A DNA stretch of 64,000 nucleotides from Galaxea fascicularis (lineage: Eukaryota; Cnidaria; Anthozoa; Scleractinia; Euphylliidae): the NCBI GenBank assembly GCA_948470475.1, contig OX419335.1:15307526-15371525 (forward strand), in the 5' to 3' direction. Shown here piece after piece: positions 22,076-33,800 of the stretch. The notes under the pieces are model-generated. The model had not been told where the DNA came from. It did no database searches and saw only the letters and a program-made list of their open reading frames with translations. Positions within the stretch are counted from its first letter, which is position 1; every line of letters begins with the position of its first letter. Made by a program: the position numbers and the translations under genes.

Positions 22076-23149
22076 TTAGTTAAAAAATCGCAGACTTAAA
22101 AGGCTAATTGCAGTAAAAACTTCGTCTTTAATTCAATGTTTACGGCTGACAAATGTTTTTCTGAAACCGATTTGTTTGTCTGTTGTCATTGCCAATCAGA
22201 TGTTATCATTAACAGTGATGTATATATTAATACCGCCCACGACTGGTAGTCAAGGTTTGTCATGTTTGTAGTTTGCAATATTTGTAGTTGATCGAAGTCA
22301 AGAATAAAACCATTCTCAACCATTCAGTTGCAGTTGATCAGTTGGTCTCGCAGGACCCAATGTTGATAGCAGTTTTTATAACTGAAATGGTCATCCTGCA
22401 TAAATATGTTATTGTTATTATCATTATTATCACCTAAGTTGATTCATGATTTATCGTGCCCCAGTCACTTTTCACAACGAAAAGTTAAAGTCGTTTTCGC
22501 CTAATGTTTTTCGGTGCTATTGTAAAAAGGACACCGACGGCAGTTTTCTATCGTCTTTACTCTTATAGATTACAGAAATGACGCCATAAAATAGTCAAAA
22601 CAAGGCGAACAAAGTACTTTTCTTCTTTTTTGGGTGGTGTCGAACAGTACCCATTTTGGGGTTTTACCATTTTGTTTTGTTGTGGAATATTTCGGTTTGT
22701 TAAGGTTAAAATGTCAACGATACATGTTAGAAAATTTGTGACAAAGCACATATCAGTTGTGATGTTGGATTTAAAAGTGAGGACTGGGACTGTTAATCGA
22801 TAGTCAGTTAGAGATTTACACCATTTGTATTGAAATGTAATCGGATATAATTAAACTGTGATGAACCAAAATCGTTTATGCTCATACTCATGTAGTCCTT
22901 TGATCCAACGTGGCAAAGGCCGATGATAAATCGAAAAATATGTACGTTAGCACATGTTTGAATGGTGGCTGTGGCTCTGCAGCAAAACAGTAAAAACTCT
23001 GATAATCATAATACAGAAGTCCATACTAGAGTCCTGGCATTGATTTTATTTTATTGGTAAATGCCATACAATAAGGAAAGAACTGTGAGGCTCCGCTTTT
23101 AGGCTTGCCTAAATATATATATTAGAAAGGTCTCTGTCAGGGGTCAACT

Positions 23150-23380
23150 TTGCCTCTAGACAATCGGCTCTCACACAAAATAAACAAAACTAACGCGAGG
23201 GTTTTGCCTTTGGTCACTGCGTACTACCCAGCAGTTAACAGTCTTAAACAGACAATGATGGAACACTGGGGTCTTATACAAAATCAGCCATTGTTAAAAA
23301 CGATTTATTTGAAACCTCCGATAATGTCATGCAAAAGAGGTAAACCTCTTAAAGACATGCTTGTTAGGGCAAAAATATAA
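23150..23380 (+). pseudogene. Penelope-like element fragment
   Basis: It encodes VLPLVTAYYPAVNSLKQ, then HWGLIQNQPLLKTIY and then RGKPLKDMLVRAKI. This is the conserved linker between the reverse transcriptase and GIY-YIG domains of Penelope-like elements. The same block, more damaged, is present on the minus strand at 30.3-30.8 kb. Confidence 0.6.
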
Positions 23381-24285
23381 TTTAAGGCTGTAATGCGAGG
23401 CGACCACAAAACCGCATAAGGTGTTCGCGCAAGCCTGTAACTCATTTCCTCTCATACCGTTGATTGCATCATCAACCTACGTCTTCTGGTGTTATCGGCA
23501 AAACATACGCTGAATGAAACGAAAAGAGTTTTCGTCGCCTTCACCAAACATGCTGTTGTCTGCCATTTTGGATATAGCCTGTCCGAGAGGAGACTGGGAA
23601 TATTGAAGGCGGACGGAGTTACATTCGGCACCATTTAATTCGACGTTTGAATCAAATGCCGCATTTAATTATTTTAGTCGACTAAAATAGGAGTTATATT
23701 CGGCACATGTGAAATGCAACGTTTGAACCGGGCCTAATTTCTTGATATTTTCTTGGTATTCATAAATCTTTTAAAAAAGAACCTTTGTGACAAGGCGGGA
23801 CGGGAACATTTCAAGAAATAACTATGACGAAGGAGTAGATGACCTCTCCGTCCTTTTCATTTAATCACGACCAAGTTTACCTGGATAGGTTTCTCAATTT
23901 TCATAAATTATGTATGTGGAATGGAACAACATGTATGGGCTTCTACTTTTTTTTTGCCGTTTCGTGAAGGGAATTTTACCTCCATATTCCTGAAAGGGAA
24001 TATATTCTCGAATGTCTACCACTGAACACTGACTTTCCTGAACTTGGGCAAGCAAACTGCGGATTGATCATCGAAGCCAAACGCTTTTGCTGAACCTCAC
24101 TTTAAAAGGCTCATTCATCGTGCTTAAAACGTGTAACATGCATTAACTAAACTGGTGAAACAGAGAGGATACCTCGAGCTATAATTGTATAAGTGAAATA
24201 CATATGTAAACCCAACCGACCCCTAGCTGTGACCAGACTCGACTTTTTAATTACTAAAGAAATCGCCATGCCGAGAGGTCAAGTT

Positions 24286-24291
24286 TTTATT
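24286..24291 (-). terminator. Poly(A) signal AATAAA, TSP1 gene
   Basis: A minus-strand AATAAA 322 bp beyond the TGA at 24613-24615. Confidence 0.4.
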
Positions 24292-24612
24292 TTCGATTTC
24301 GTGTTACTAACCCTCTTTACAAGAACTGTATGGATGATAGTCTTTAAGTTCCTATTAATCCCTTAAGCAATTTTAAACCTAACTTTCAGATATGTACCCT
24401 GTTTCATATTACAAACCGTTTAAACTGAAAAGAACTGATGTATTTCTGTTAAATGCTGACTCAAGCCGTCTTTACTTCATTTGATATTTGGGTGACAGAA
24501 GATGGGAAGCTGGAGAACAGAAGCGAGTGGGATCCAATCCGGTAACTCACTCCGCTCCTCGATTTGCCCCACAGCTTGGAAGACCTTTCTTGTTGAGCCA
24601 GCAATGCCATTC

Positions 24613-24839
24613 TCAACAAGGTGTCACGGCACACGATTCCACCTGTACACTTTTTCCCAGGCACTCCGCGAGTTCGTCCCTCAAACACCTTCGGGATCGC
24701 AGTTTTATGTTGTCTTTACCACAGGTTCGTACACACGCACTCCATTGTGTCCATTGTGTCCAAGTGTCTTCTATTCCCGATCCCACCGTCTCACTTACGT
24801 CTTCAATTCTCAGCCCTCTGCCACCGCCTCCGTTACCAC
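24613..24839 (-). CDS. TSP1 gene terminal exon: Gly-rich lead and TSP1-8
   Basis: 227 bp entering in phase 1 and ending in TGA. Encodes a Gly-rich lead, then [16 protein letters not shown] and VESCAVTPC at the very C-terminus. The acceptor is at TTATCAG, 24842-24840. Confidence 0.7.
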
Positions 24840-27800
24840 CTGATAAGAATGAAAGGAAAAAACAAGCAAATTCATTCTTGCTTTAAAAATTAACTTACAT
24901 TTTCAATAAGCAACCTTCAACTACTGAGCATATTTTGAAGATTTCACTAACATTGCGATAATCGCGATAATTATTCTTATTGCAATATCGTTTTATTGCT
25001 TAAAGGTATGTTCGCGAGACTCACGTCCGGGAAACTTTTGTTATTCGCTAATATTCATTTACTTCTATGCAAGAAACAACTTTCTCGTTTAATGTTCACA
25101 TAGAATCAACATTTTTGCTTTCTAATGAAAGTAACTGTGATTTCGATTTCAACGTAAGTTTTTGTTTCTCGGTGAATTGAATTGGTGCCCACCCGTTTTT
25201 CTTCATTCTTGACTTTAGTCATGAAAATAGGCCGAATCACAAGAGACTTCGTTCTCGGGGTCTGTATTCAAACGTACGATAGAAGAAATAAAAACAAAAC
25301 TTGGAGTCACTCGCTAATAAGAATGACCTCTTATCTACGACCTAGCCGTAATAACAGAGAGAACTGTCCTTTATCATGGTACGTGAATCATCTACGACAC
25401 ACAGGCCTGCCAATAGACACGTCTGAATATTGACTGGCAAAGCCACTCCGGTTTACAAATACCGCTGTTACTAAAGACCAAACTGACTGCTAGTTATGAA
25501 AGCAGCACAGAATGATCAAACCTGAACAGAAGCCATTAAACTACCAACATGGTATTTAGTATACTTGAATAAGTTGTGTGTGTTACAAAATCCTTATCTC
25601 ATCTGTAACAGTTGTAAAAATGCACCAGAGTTCTTCTCTAGAAACCAAAAGATGAAAAACCCTGACAAAGCGTGTTCTATACATACCAATTAGGGTACAA
25701 ACACAAAGAACAAAGAAGATCATGATCAAGCGGGCAAGAGACAAAACTAGCTTGACTGTTAACTGGCAAAGATGAGAATCTTCTAGCAGAAGGATGCCAG
25801 CATCCAATGCGATATTGATATTAGCGTTACGTTGTATTGGGAACTGAATACTGCGTTGAAAAGACAAACTCATCTAAATTGTGGCTATTTACTTAATAGT
25901 AAGAGCTTGGATTGTCACAGTGACGTAACTCGTTACGGTTGACTAGAGCTCTTGTTAATTTTTTCTCTTGTTATTCGTGAGAATGAATTGCGTTCTTCAA
26001 CAACACAGTCAAATAAAAAACTTAACACGATATGCATTTGATAATCTCAAGGATGTTGGAATTAGAGTTGTATTTTCATACCTTAGTTTTTGACATTTAA
26101 TCAACTGCCTTCTTTTTAAGTGAAGCCCTTGACATCCATTTGTTTAAATAGCGTCGTTTCTTGCAGAAACGTAAATACAGGGACCGCGCAGGGAGAGGGG
26201 CCGGGCCCACCTCCCACTTTTGTGAAAAAAATAATAAATTTAGTAGAATAATTGTGATAATAGTAGTCTTCAACAAAGGGCCTGAGTTGGAGAGAAGGGA
26301 GAGGCCCTCGCAGTTTAAAAGTTGCTCCGTGGTCCCTGTAAATAAGTGTTCTACAAATCGACAAAGATCGACAAAGGACGTGTCCAGTATGGAAGCTCAC
26401 ATTTTGATTTCGTGCCTCTCTTACTGTTCAGTCCTTCCAAGTATTTTCACCTTTACCTTAGGTCCTTTGAAATCGACCACTCTTTTCTTTGTTCATTGAC
26501 AAACGTCTTCTTTTCTGACCTTTGAAAGCTTAAGCAACGTAGGCGTCAACTGATCGCTTTTACTAAAGATGATACATTTTTTCAGCCAAAAAACTCCTGT
26601 AGAAAACGGTTATAAACATCAACTAGACGATAAACTTTGTGTTAGCAAACACGTACCTATACATTCATCAAAAGAACATTTCATTTTTTCTATGTAGGGT
26701 CCAGTGCACTTTATGCCATTATTGGACGGGATAGGCCGGGTGCAAGTTCTTGTTCTGATTTTCAAACAGCCTTTGCTACATGGTCCCCAGTTTCCCCACG
26801 AAGACCAACCACCATTGACTGAAAAACAAAAAAGAGAGAAGCAAGACTGGTGACGATCAAACACCTGATGAGTCTTGTAGTCTGAAACACGAGACTTGGT
26901 TCAAGTGGGGGAATTATCTAAGGGAACGTTACATCACGGAATGTTAAAAGAAAATGGCCTGAAAATTGCTAGTTTTGCCGAATAACTAGGCTAACGTTTG
27001 CTTACGCACGAAATTCAAAGCCTATCAGTTTTGAGACACAGCACCTCACGACGCCTCATGCGATAAACTGTAAGCGGTATTCCTAGTCTAACATACAGGC
27101 GGGACCAAACAAATGCGCATTAAAAAGCTAAAGGCGCTTATTAAAATGCAACTTTCCCTATAAAGCAAAACTGACATTGTCCTGGTACGGCATCAATATT
27201 TTGCAAGCAAAACGAAAGCAAAAACAAATATTTTGCTATTTCCACTGGAGAACTGGATAAAAAATCCACTGCATGCTGTGTGGAGCACCACTTGAATTCA
27301 CGAAGTTAAATTTCAACGACAGATCTGTTTGTTGCCATTGACTCCACCAGCCACTGTCACGACTTCATTGTTTACCTGGACACAAAATATTTTCACTGCA
27401 TTTCTCGATTTCCAGGTGTTGTTCGGAGCATGATTTCCCACCATGGGCCTCTGGTGGATTGATGCTCGAGCGAGACCGCGTACGTATGCCTCCACCGCAT
27501 GTCACAGTACATTGGGTCCAGGTATTCCACGAGGACCAATCTCCATCCACTGACCAAATAAAAAAGCAATACTCAACAGGAACGACACTTGGCTTATCAC
27601 ACTACAAGCGCTTAACCGAGGCTTAAACCCACGGTCTGATGGTTATTGTTTTCGTAGCTTGCATATTAATGCTACCCGAGACAAAAAAAACAAAAAAACA
27701 AAAAAAACAAAACAAGGTTTTTTTAAAGCACTGTATAATGAAATAGCAAACAAGGACTAAATCTGGTTGTTAGCATTTCCACATGTATACTAGAGGCTAA

Positions 27801-30800
27801 TATAGTGCTTCACACAAGACAGCTGTCACTGGATATGGACGTGCAATCGTTTGGTTTCTTTTTTAGCGAAGAACCCTTTACCTGTGTATTGAATATTACT
27901 TGCGGGTGTGGCGGCAATGCACAATGTTTGTGATTGAGACCTACTGCGTTCGGCAATAAAAAGTTATCTCTTCACCGTCTAACCTGGACAAATGATATTT
28001 TTGTCGCAATCTTGAGTCGTCTCATTCAGTCCTATACAGGGTTTGCCACCATGGGCCACAGGTGGGTTGGTGCAGGAGCGATTACGCGTTTGTGTTCCTC
28101 CACCGCAAGATGCACTGCATTTGCCCCAGTCTCCCCAAATTGTCCACCCACCGTCAACTGAAATCAATATTCACGTAAGTAAAATATACTTACTGCTCTC
28201 CAATCAGTTCACGAAGTTGTTCTTTTATTTCTTGTTAACAAAGTAAAAGCGCGAAAACTCGGTGCTGATAGGAGGTCAAGCGTTCTTTCGTACCTGGACA
28301 AAATACTTCTTTATTACAGTCCTGACTTATATTGTTTATACCCATGCAGGGTCTGCCACCATGGGCCACAGGCGGGTTGGTGCAGGAGCGATTACGCATT
28401 TGAGTTCCTCCACCGCAAGACGCACTGCATTTGCCCCAGTCTCCCCATGTTGTCCAGCCACCATCCACTGGAGAAAAGATCAGAAGAGAACAAATACTCA
28501 GCGATCAAGAAGCTTTTTTTTCACCAGCAGCGTAGGGGAGGTATAATCTGGAAAGCTGTTTATCATCAGTTTCATTTAACGCAGTGTTAGCGAGCTCACT
28601 GCATTTTCCCCAGACTCCCCACAGAGTTACCAGTTACCGTCTACCATAGCTACAAAAACAATTCACCTCGGTCTTTAGAAAGCCAAAGGCATGAATTTGT
28701 ATTCTTTTATCGTCACTTTTTACTCACACTATCACAGTCCATGTGGACGTGGAAAGATGTGAAATGCCGATGTGGAAGGAGAGTAGTCTAAAGTTGACAA
28801 GAGCTAAATCTACTCTCCTCTTTTCACTTGTCTGGCCAACTATCTGGATTCAATTGAGCGTCTGTTTTTGTTTGAGTGCTGGGCGAAGATGCAAGCAGCA
28901 ACTCGCCTGCTGCCAGAGAGGTACCAAGACTCTGATAATGTTCTTCCTTTAATACTCTTGCTGTTCAGTTAACGACTCACAACAGTTCTTGCTCACGCTA
29001 CTGTTCTTCTACTGCTCTAGGTGACAATGTCGATCCTCCCATCACGCTAACGTTCTTCACTCTGTTTTAACAGCTCAAACGTTGGCACTTAAATACCCTA
29101 AGTATAGACTTAGTTGGGTTTGCTAACCGTGGGACTAAATACCGCACAACCAGTTGTTTAAAAAAGTAAGCGGTGACATACCCCACAAGTTTGGCAAGGA
29201 TAAGTGAACATAGCCACGGAAATTCTAACGATAGGACCGTAAGAACTCACTATGAATCTAAAGAGGAACGCTTATGCAGTTAAATCCTAAGGACAACTTA
29301 GTTCTTAAATGAGCCTACTTGAAGGAACGACACTTAAGCTTAACAAATCTGCAAATCAGACGATAACTACTCAAAAACCTATTCAATACCTGTGTGAGTT
29401 GAACGACTACTAAAACAACTAACACTTCACAACATTCTTCCCCGCTTAGATTGAGCATCGTCCTCAATGAAACCGGCAAAAACCTAAACTACATAATATG
29501 GATTGACAATGATGTATATTAACTACTTAATAACCGAGGGTGAGGTCGTTACGGGAAAATCTCAAACTGAGGCCTTGCCGTATTGACCGAGCGATAGCGA
29601 GGTCAATGCAGCTAGGCCGAGGTTTGAGATTTTCCCGTAACGACCGAACGGTCGAGGTTATTAAGTTGTTTATTTTATGGCTAACATAACGGTTCTAAGG
29701 GAAAAAAAATTAGTTCAAGCACAAGTCGTCGCTTCACGGTAATCTATTCATTAATTTTTTCCAAACTCAGGCCAAACGTTTCAGTAACGGTTTTCCTGGT
29801 CGTGTTTTCAGTTTTTTGCCCTAGAGGCACCAATTTTCAATGTAAATAAAACAAATGTGGCCTTTGGATTACTTTTTGTTGTTTTTATTCCTAATTTGCA
29901 TCATCCGTAATCGGCCCGTGGGCATTACGGGAGAATAATCCCCTAGCGCTTCGCTTCACAACTGCGAGGATAATCTTCATTTCATTTTATTTCATTTCCG
30001 CAGTTCACCATCATCATCATCATCATGCAGCCACGTTAGGCATGAGCCACGTACCTGGGCACATTACGTGCCTGTTACAGTTGCGAGTTTGTTCAGTTGA
30101 TCCTGAGCATTGTTTGCCCCCATGAGACGCTGGAGGATTGGTGCAGGAGCGAGATCGCTTTTGAGTGCCTCCCCCACACGTGACAGTGCAATTTCCCCAC
30201 GCTCCCCATGCCGACCAGTTGCCGTTAACTGAAATATAAAATTTTGAGCTCTGTTTAAATGGGTTACTTTACCTATCAACCTCATTCCCAGGTCCGTTAT
30301 AAGTGGGAGGTATCAGACGATGTGGTTGCTGTTTGATGCCGCATCAACGGTGGAGTTGGAACGAATTACGGGAACAAACTTGGTCCGTAACTTACAGTGC
30401 GGACCTCGAACTTGGTTGGTAAGAGGTATTTATTACCTCTTGCCGTCACATGTCGAGACACAGAAATGCACGAACAGCCCTGCCGGATCCTGTGACATAT
30501 GCTCTGTTGACAAGCTCAATGTTAAAAAGGAGATGAAAATAGGGCTGTGCGACTCCCACTCGCGTGTAGCCTTGTTCCGTTATAGTTTTGCTCTAAAGAG
30601 TATGTCTTTAAGGGAAATCCCTCTCTTGTATAATGTTAGCGGCGGTTCCTTAAAAACCTCTCTGATCTTTGGTTGTTTCTCTATAACTGCCATTTGCTCA
30701 TAAGGATTTTCTTTAAGTTTGGCACTGATGGATGATATTGTGTTACAAACGGCAAAATTCGTTTATTTTCTTTCAGCTTTTGTTGGAGGGCTTGCGATCT

Positions 30801-33800
30801 GTCTCGATCTGTCCTGAGAGGTTTCTTTCGATAAATTTCATAGGGTAACCTCTCTCTGCAAGGTGCGTTTTAAAATTTTCTATTTTCTCTTCAAATAATG
30901 TTTCGGAAGAGTTTGTCCTCAGAAGTTGTAAAGCTTCTCCTTTCTCAAATCTTCTTTTGATACAGATGAGAATATTTCGTCTATGTAGCGTTTCCAGACA
31001 AGCGGTTTGTTTGCGTTTTGGCTAATGATTTCTGTTTCAACTTTGGCCATGAAAATATTGGCAAACGTGACTGCCATCTTTGTTCATATGCGTTTGGAGA
31101 TAATTCTTTCCATTAAAGAAGCCTGGGCGCTTCTTTAGGTAGTGGTGTAAGGGACCGTTCATCTTTTACGAGGTAGGGGGGCGGGGGGCGGGCTGGTGGA
31201 ATGTTTTGAACCCCCATTACGAATTACCATGGCCCTCACACTCAGTCCTCATTTTTTCTCATGCCCTCCCCCCCAACAGACGGTCATTTTTTGGGTGACC
31301 CCCCCCCCCCTTCAAAAGAGACATGATCATAATTAAACCTGACATGCATATATTTTGCAGCGTACAATATGATTTGTATTTTCTGTTCAATGTAAAGCTG
31401 TTGACAACTCATTCTACAGATGTAGCAGCCACTTCCGTTAATTCGAAAAATAAATTCTGTCCACTTGCTTAGGCACTTCTTCACTATTTTTCAAACGTAA
31501 AAAAATATAGAGAATCAAAAGAAAGAAAAGTCAATTTCCGATCTTCGGCTTATGGATCTTCCAGAGCGTGTCGTTGCTGGCCTCTCAACTTCTTCCTCGT
31601 CATCGATAAAGGCAAGGATGACATCTTCACTCCCAGGGTTGATGGAATCATTGTCGTTCTTATCATTATCATCGCTTTCACTTCTGCTGTACTCATCTTC
31701 ATCGCTGTCACTGTCTTGAAAGGTTTCTTTATCAGTTCCATCTCTTTCTCTTAGTCGTGTTTGCAGCATTAATGGATCAGGGTCTTCTGGATTCATTTGG
31801 AGAATGCCTTACGATTATCTTCACCTTGTCGTTCTTAGGGCTTTTGATGTGTTGGTGTAGTCCATAGTGCTTGAGGTACTTGTTAAGCACGGGCACTCGA
31901 AGCTGTTTCAGTTTGGTCGAATCTTCACACAGATCTTTCCCAGCATAATCAGCATAGACTTTTTCCTTTGTTTTCTGGCTCTCCTTCGTACGCTCCTCTG
32001 CTCTCTTCTTCTTTTTGAACTCCATGACCTCAAGATGCTTAAGGTAATCCACTACAAACTTTGCCTTCACGATAAATTTGTCAAAAAATGCAGCCAAACT
32101 TTCTGGATCTGACATAAGCAACCTACCACTGCTATGCTCCTTCTTTAATTGCACTCAGGGCGGCCAATCGTCAGGATTACGGCCTTCCCTTGGAGTTTCG
32201 TTGTATGGTAGGTAGTGGTACTCAGGAAGAGAGGAATGATTAGGAAAAGGCTTTGGACATCTACCTATTGGTGGTCCAGTCAATTCATTACTACCTTTTC
32301 TCCACAAGACAATTTTAGAAACTCCCTGTAATTCTCCCCTTCCTCGTAATGTTCACGTAGGAACTCTTAAATTTTTTTTTTCTGTATCCTTCTTGCCTTG
32401 CCGTCCCTGAAGGGTGCATCGACGTTGAGACAGTTTCCGAATAGCATTTTGATCGAGATGCGGCATACATTGCACAGCTCTTGCAAGGAAACCATTTCAG
32501 CAACGCCGCAGGAAGCAGAATTATCACAAACCTCAAGCCGGAGGTTAGAGATAACGTGTACTGCTTCATGTACCCTGAAGAGTATGCTATGACTGAAAAC
32601 GACGAAAGCGACTTTAGCAGCAGCACGAGCGAGGAGGAAGAGCTTGGCAATGATGACGAAGAGGAGCATGAGCAGAGAGACGTTGCACAGCACTAACCTG
32701 ATAAAGAATCTTTTAATGATAGTTTCCTAGCTTTGAAAATTGTTGTCGTGGAACTGAACGCTGTCATGTAAACGCAGAACAAAAGTTGTTGATACATTTA
32801 TATACCTTCTGCTTGTTTCTGTATATGTAGTTTTATTTAACAATAAAACATCATGTCAACTCTACATGAACTAAAATATTTCGCGTGAACCCCCCTTCTT
32901 TCGGTTTTTTTTGGGATGCCCCTCCCTTTTAAGCCGTTTTTTTTTTTGCGTGACCCCCCACCTACCTCGTTAAAAATGAACGGTCCCTAAGGGATAGGAG
33001 GTTTCTTTTCATAAAATGTGTCGTATGTTCTGCATACTAACATTAGGGAGCTAACGAATCGATGACCTTAGCACGACGGCGCCGTTGGGTGACGTAATAG
33101 GTCCACGCCGTCGTCCTGTAAAAATTTGAATTTATGATTTTCAGCAAAGACGACGACGTTTGTGCGCGCGCGGCAAATTTTCCCGCCGTTTTTGAAGTTC
33201 AAAGGGCGAGTTTTTCAAACCAAAATGCCTATCTTCAAAGAAACGAAAGCTTGTATTACATATGTTTATCGAAACAGCTTTACAAACGAATAAGCAGTTA
33301 AACGTTTATACCATGCTCGTAAATCAGCAAATCCAGAGTTTCCGTGCTGGAACAACGAAAGTTCGAAAAAACAGAAGACGAATTACAAGGCAGAGCTCGT
33401 TTCTACAGGGAGAACATTTATAAGGGACAGGTCATTATTTATATAGATAGGGGAGGGAAAAAAGAAGGGGGGGCAAGTCTGTTTTAGATTGGCTAGAGGA
33501 GGGGGCTAATTTTTTGAAACAATTAATAGGGGGGTCATCACTTTTTAGGTCTTGCAAAAGGGGTTTTGTCTGTGCTTTAGCAAATGGGATTACTTTTACG
33601 AATTAATTAATTTCAAAGATCCAGGTTGTAAAGATGGACAACCCAGTTAGAGGAATATTGTCATGAACTTTGTTGCTTTAATAATTCACACTTTAATAAA
33701 AGACAAATCCAGATCAGCCTGTTTCAGTGTTTGATTTTGGCTGCATTTAATATCAAAATTAACAAAATATTTTTTGGTTCAATAGCCCATGAAGTAATAA

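Larger units (their letters stand above)
20060..23130 (+). repeat. Dispersed repeat R1, copy A (with internal duplication)
   Basis: Collinear with the copy at 52770-54250. Shared landmarks include GCACCATTGCTAAGAAAATA near the start, ATTTCATTTTGGAT in the middle, GGCTCTGCAGCAAAACAGTA at about 22972, and TTTTAGGCTTGCCTAAATA at the end. It sits inside the 18943 transposon. Class unknown: it has no terminal repeats that I can define. It has one ORF-like segment (20415-20690). Confidence 0.6.
18943..23734. mobile_element. Decayed terminal-inverted-repeat DNA transposon, Harbinger-like
   Basis: The left terminus (GGCCCGGTTTAAACGTCG, then GCATTTCACATGTGCCGAAT) and the reverse complement of the right terminus (GGCCCGGTTCAAACGTTG, then GCATTTCACATGTGCCGAAT) match over about 43 bp with two mismatches. 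The flanks are TTA on the left and TAA on the right, so only TA is a clear duplication. The left arm carries a plus-strand relic with a cysteine-rich segment and a Myb/MADF-like segment; a short frame starting MADNSMFGEGDENSF runs inward from the right end on the minus strand. Two inward genes fit PIF/Harbinger, but I cannot see transposase catalytic residues. The interior is mostly the R1 repeat, so it no longer encodes a complete element. Confidence 0.6.
31151..32987. mobile_element. Harbinger-like DNA transposon, 1.8 kb, TSD TAA
   Basis: Left terminus GGGACCGTTCATCTTTTACG and the reverse complement of the right terminus GGGACCGTTCATTTTTAACG, continuing GAGGTAGG. Flanked by TAA at 31148-31150 and 32988-32990, the 3-bp TWA target typical of PIF/Harbinger. 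G/C homopolymer runs lie just inside both ends. It carries two decayed, divergently arranged reading frames but no recognisable complete transposase. Confidence 0.75.

Noticed and set aside
24488..24893. Plus-strand open frames of 90-132 codons
   Set aside because: They are antisense to the terminal TSP1 exon, which has family motifs, a splice site and a stop in the right frame.
25583..25873. Minus-strand frame with a hydrophobic stretch as a membrane-anchor exon of the TSP1 gene
   Set aside because: Entering at the nearest acceptor in the required phase 1 gives an unrelated short peptide ending in TAG, and the exon at 24613 already gives a consistent TSP1 end.
33070..33180. CG-rich stretch as a CpG-island promoter
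   Set aside because: It is the subterminal region of the GGGAGCT-end transposon, with the same ACGACGGCGCCGT words at the other end.
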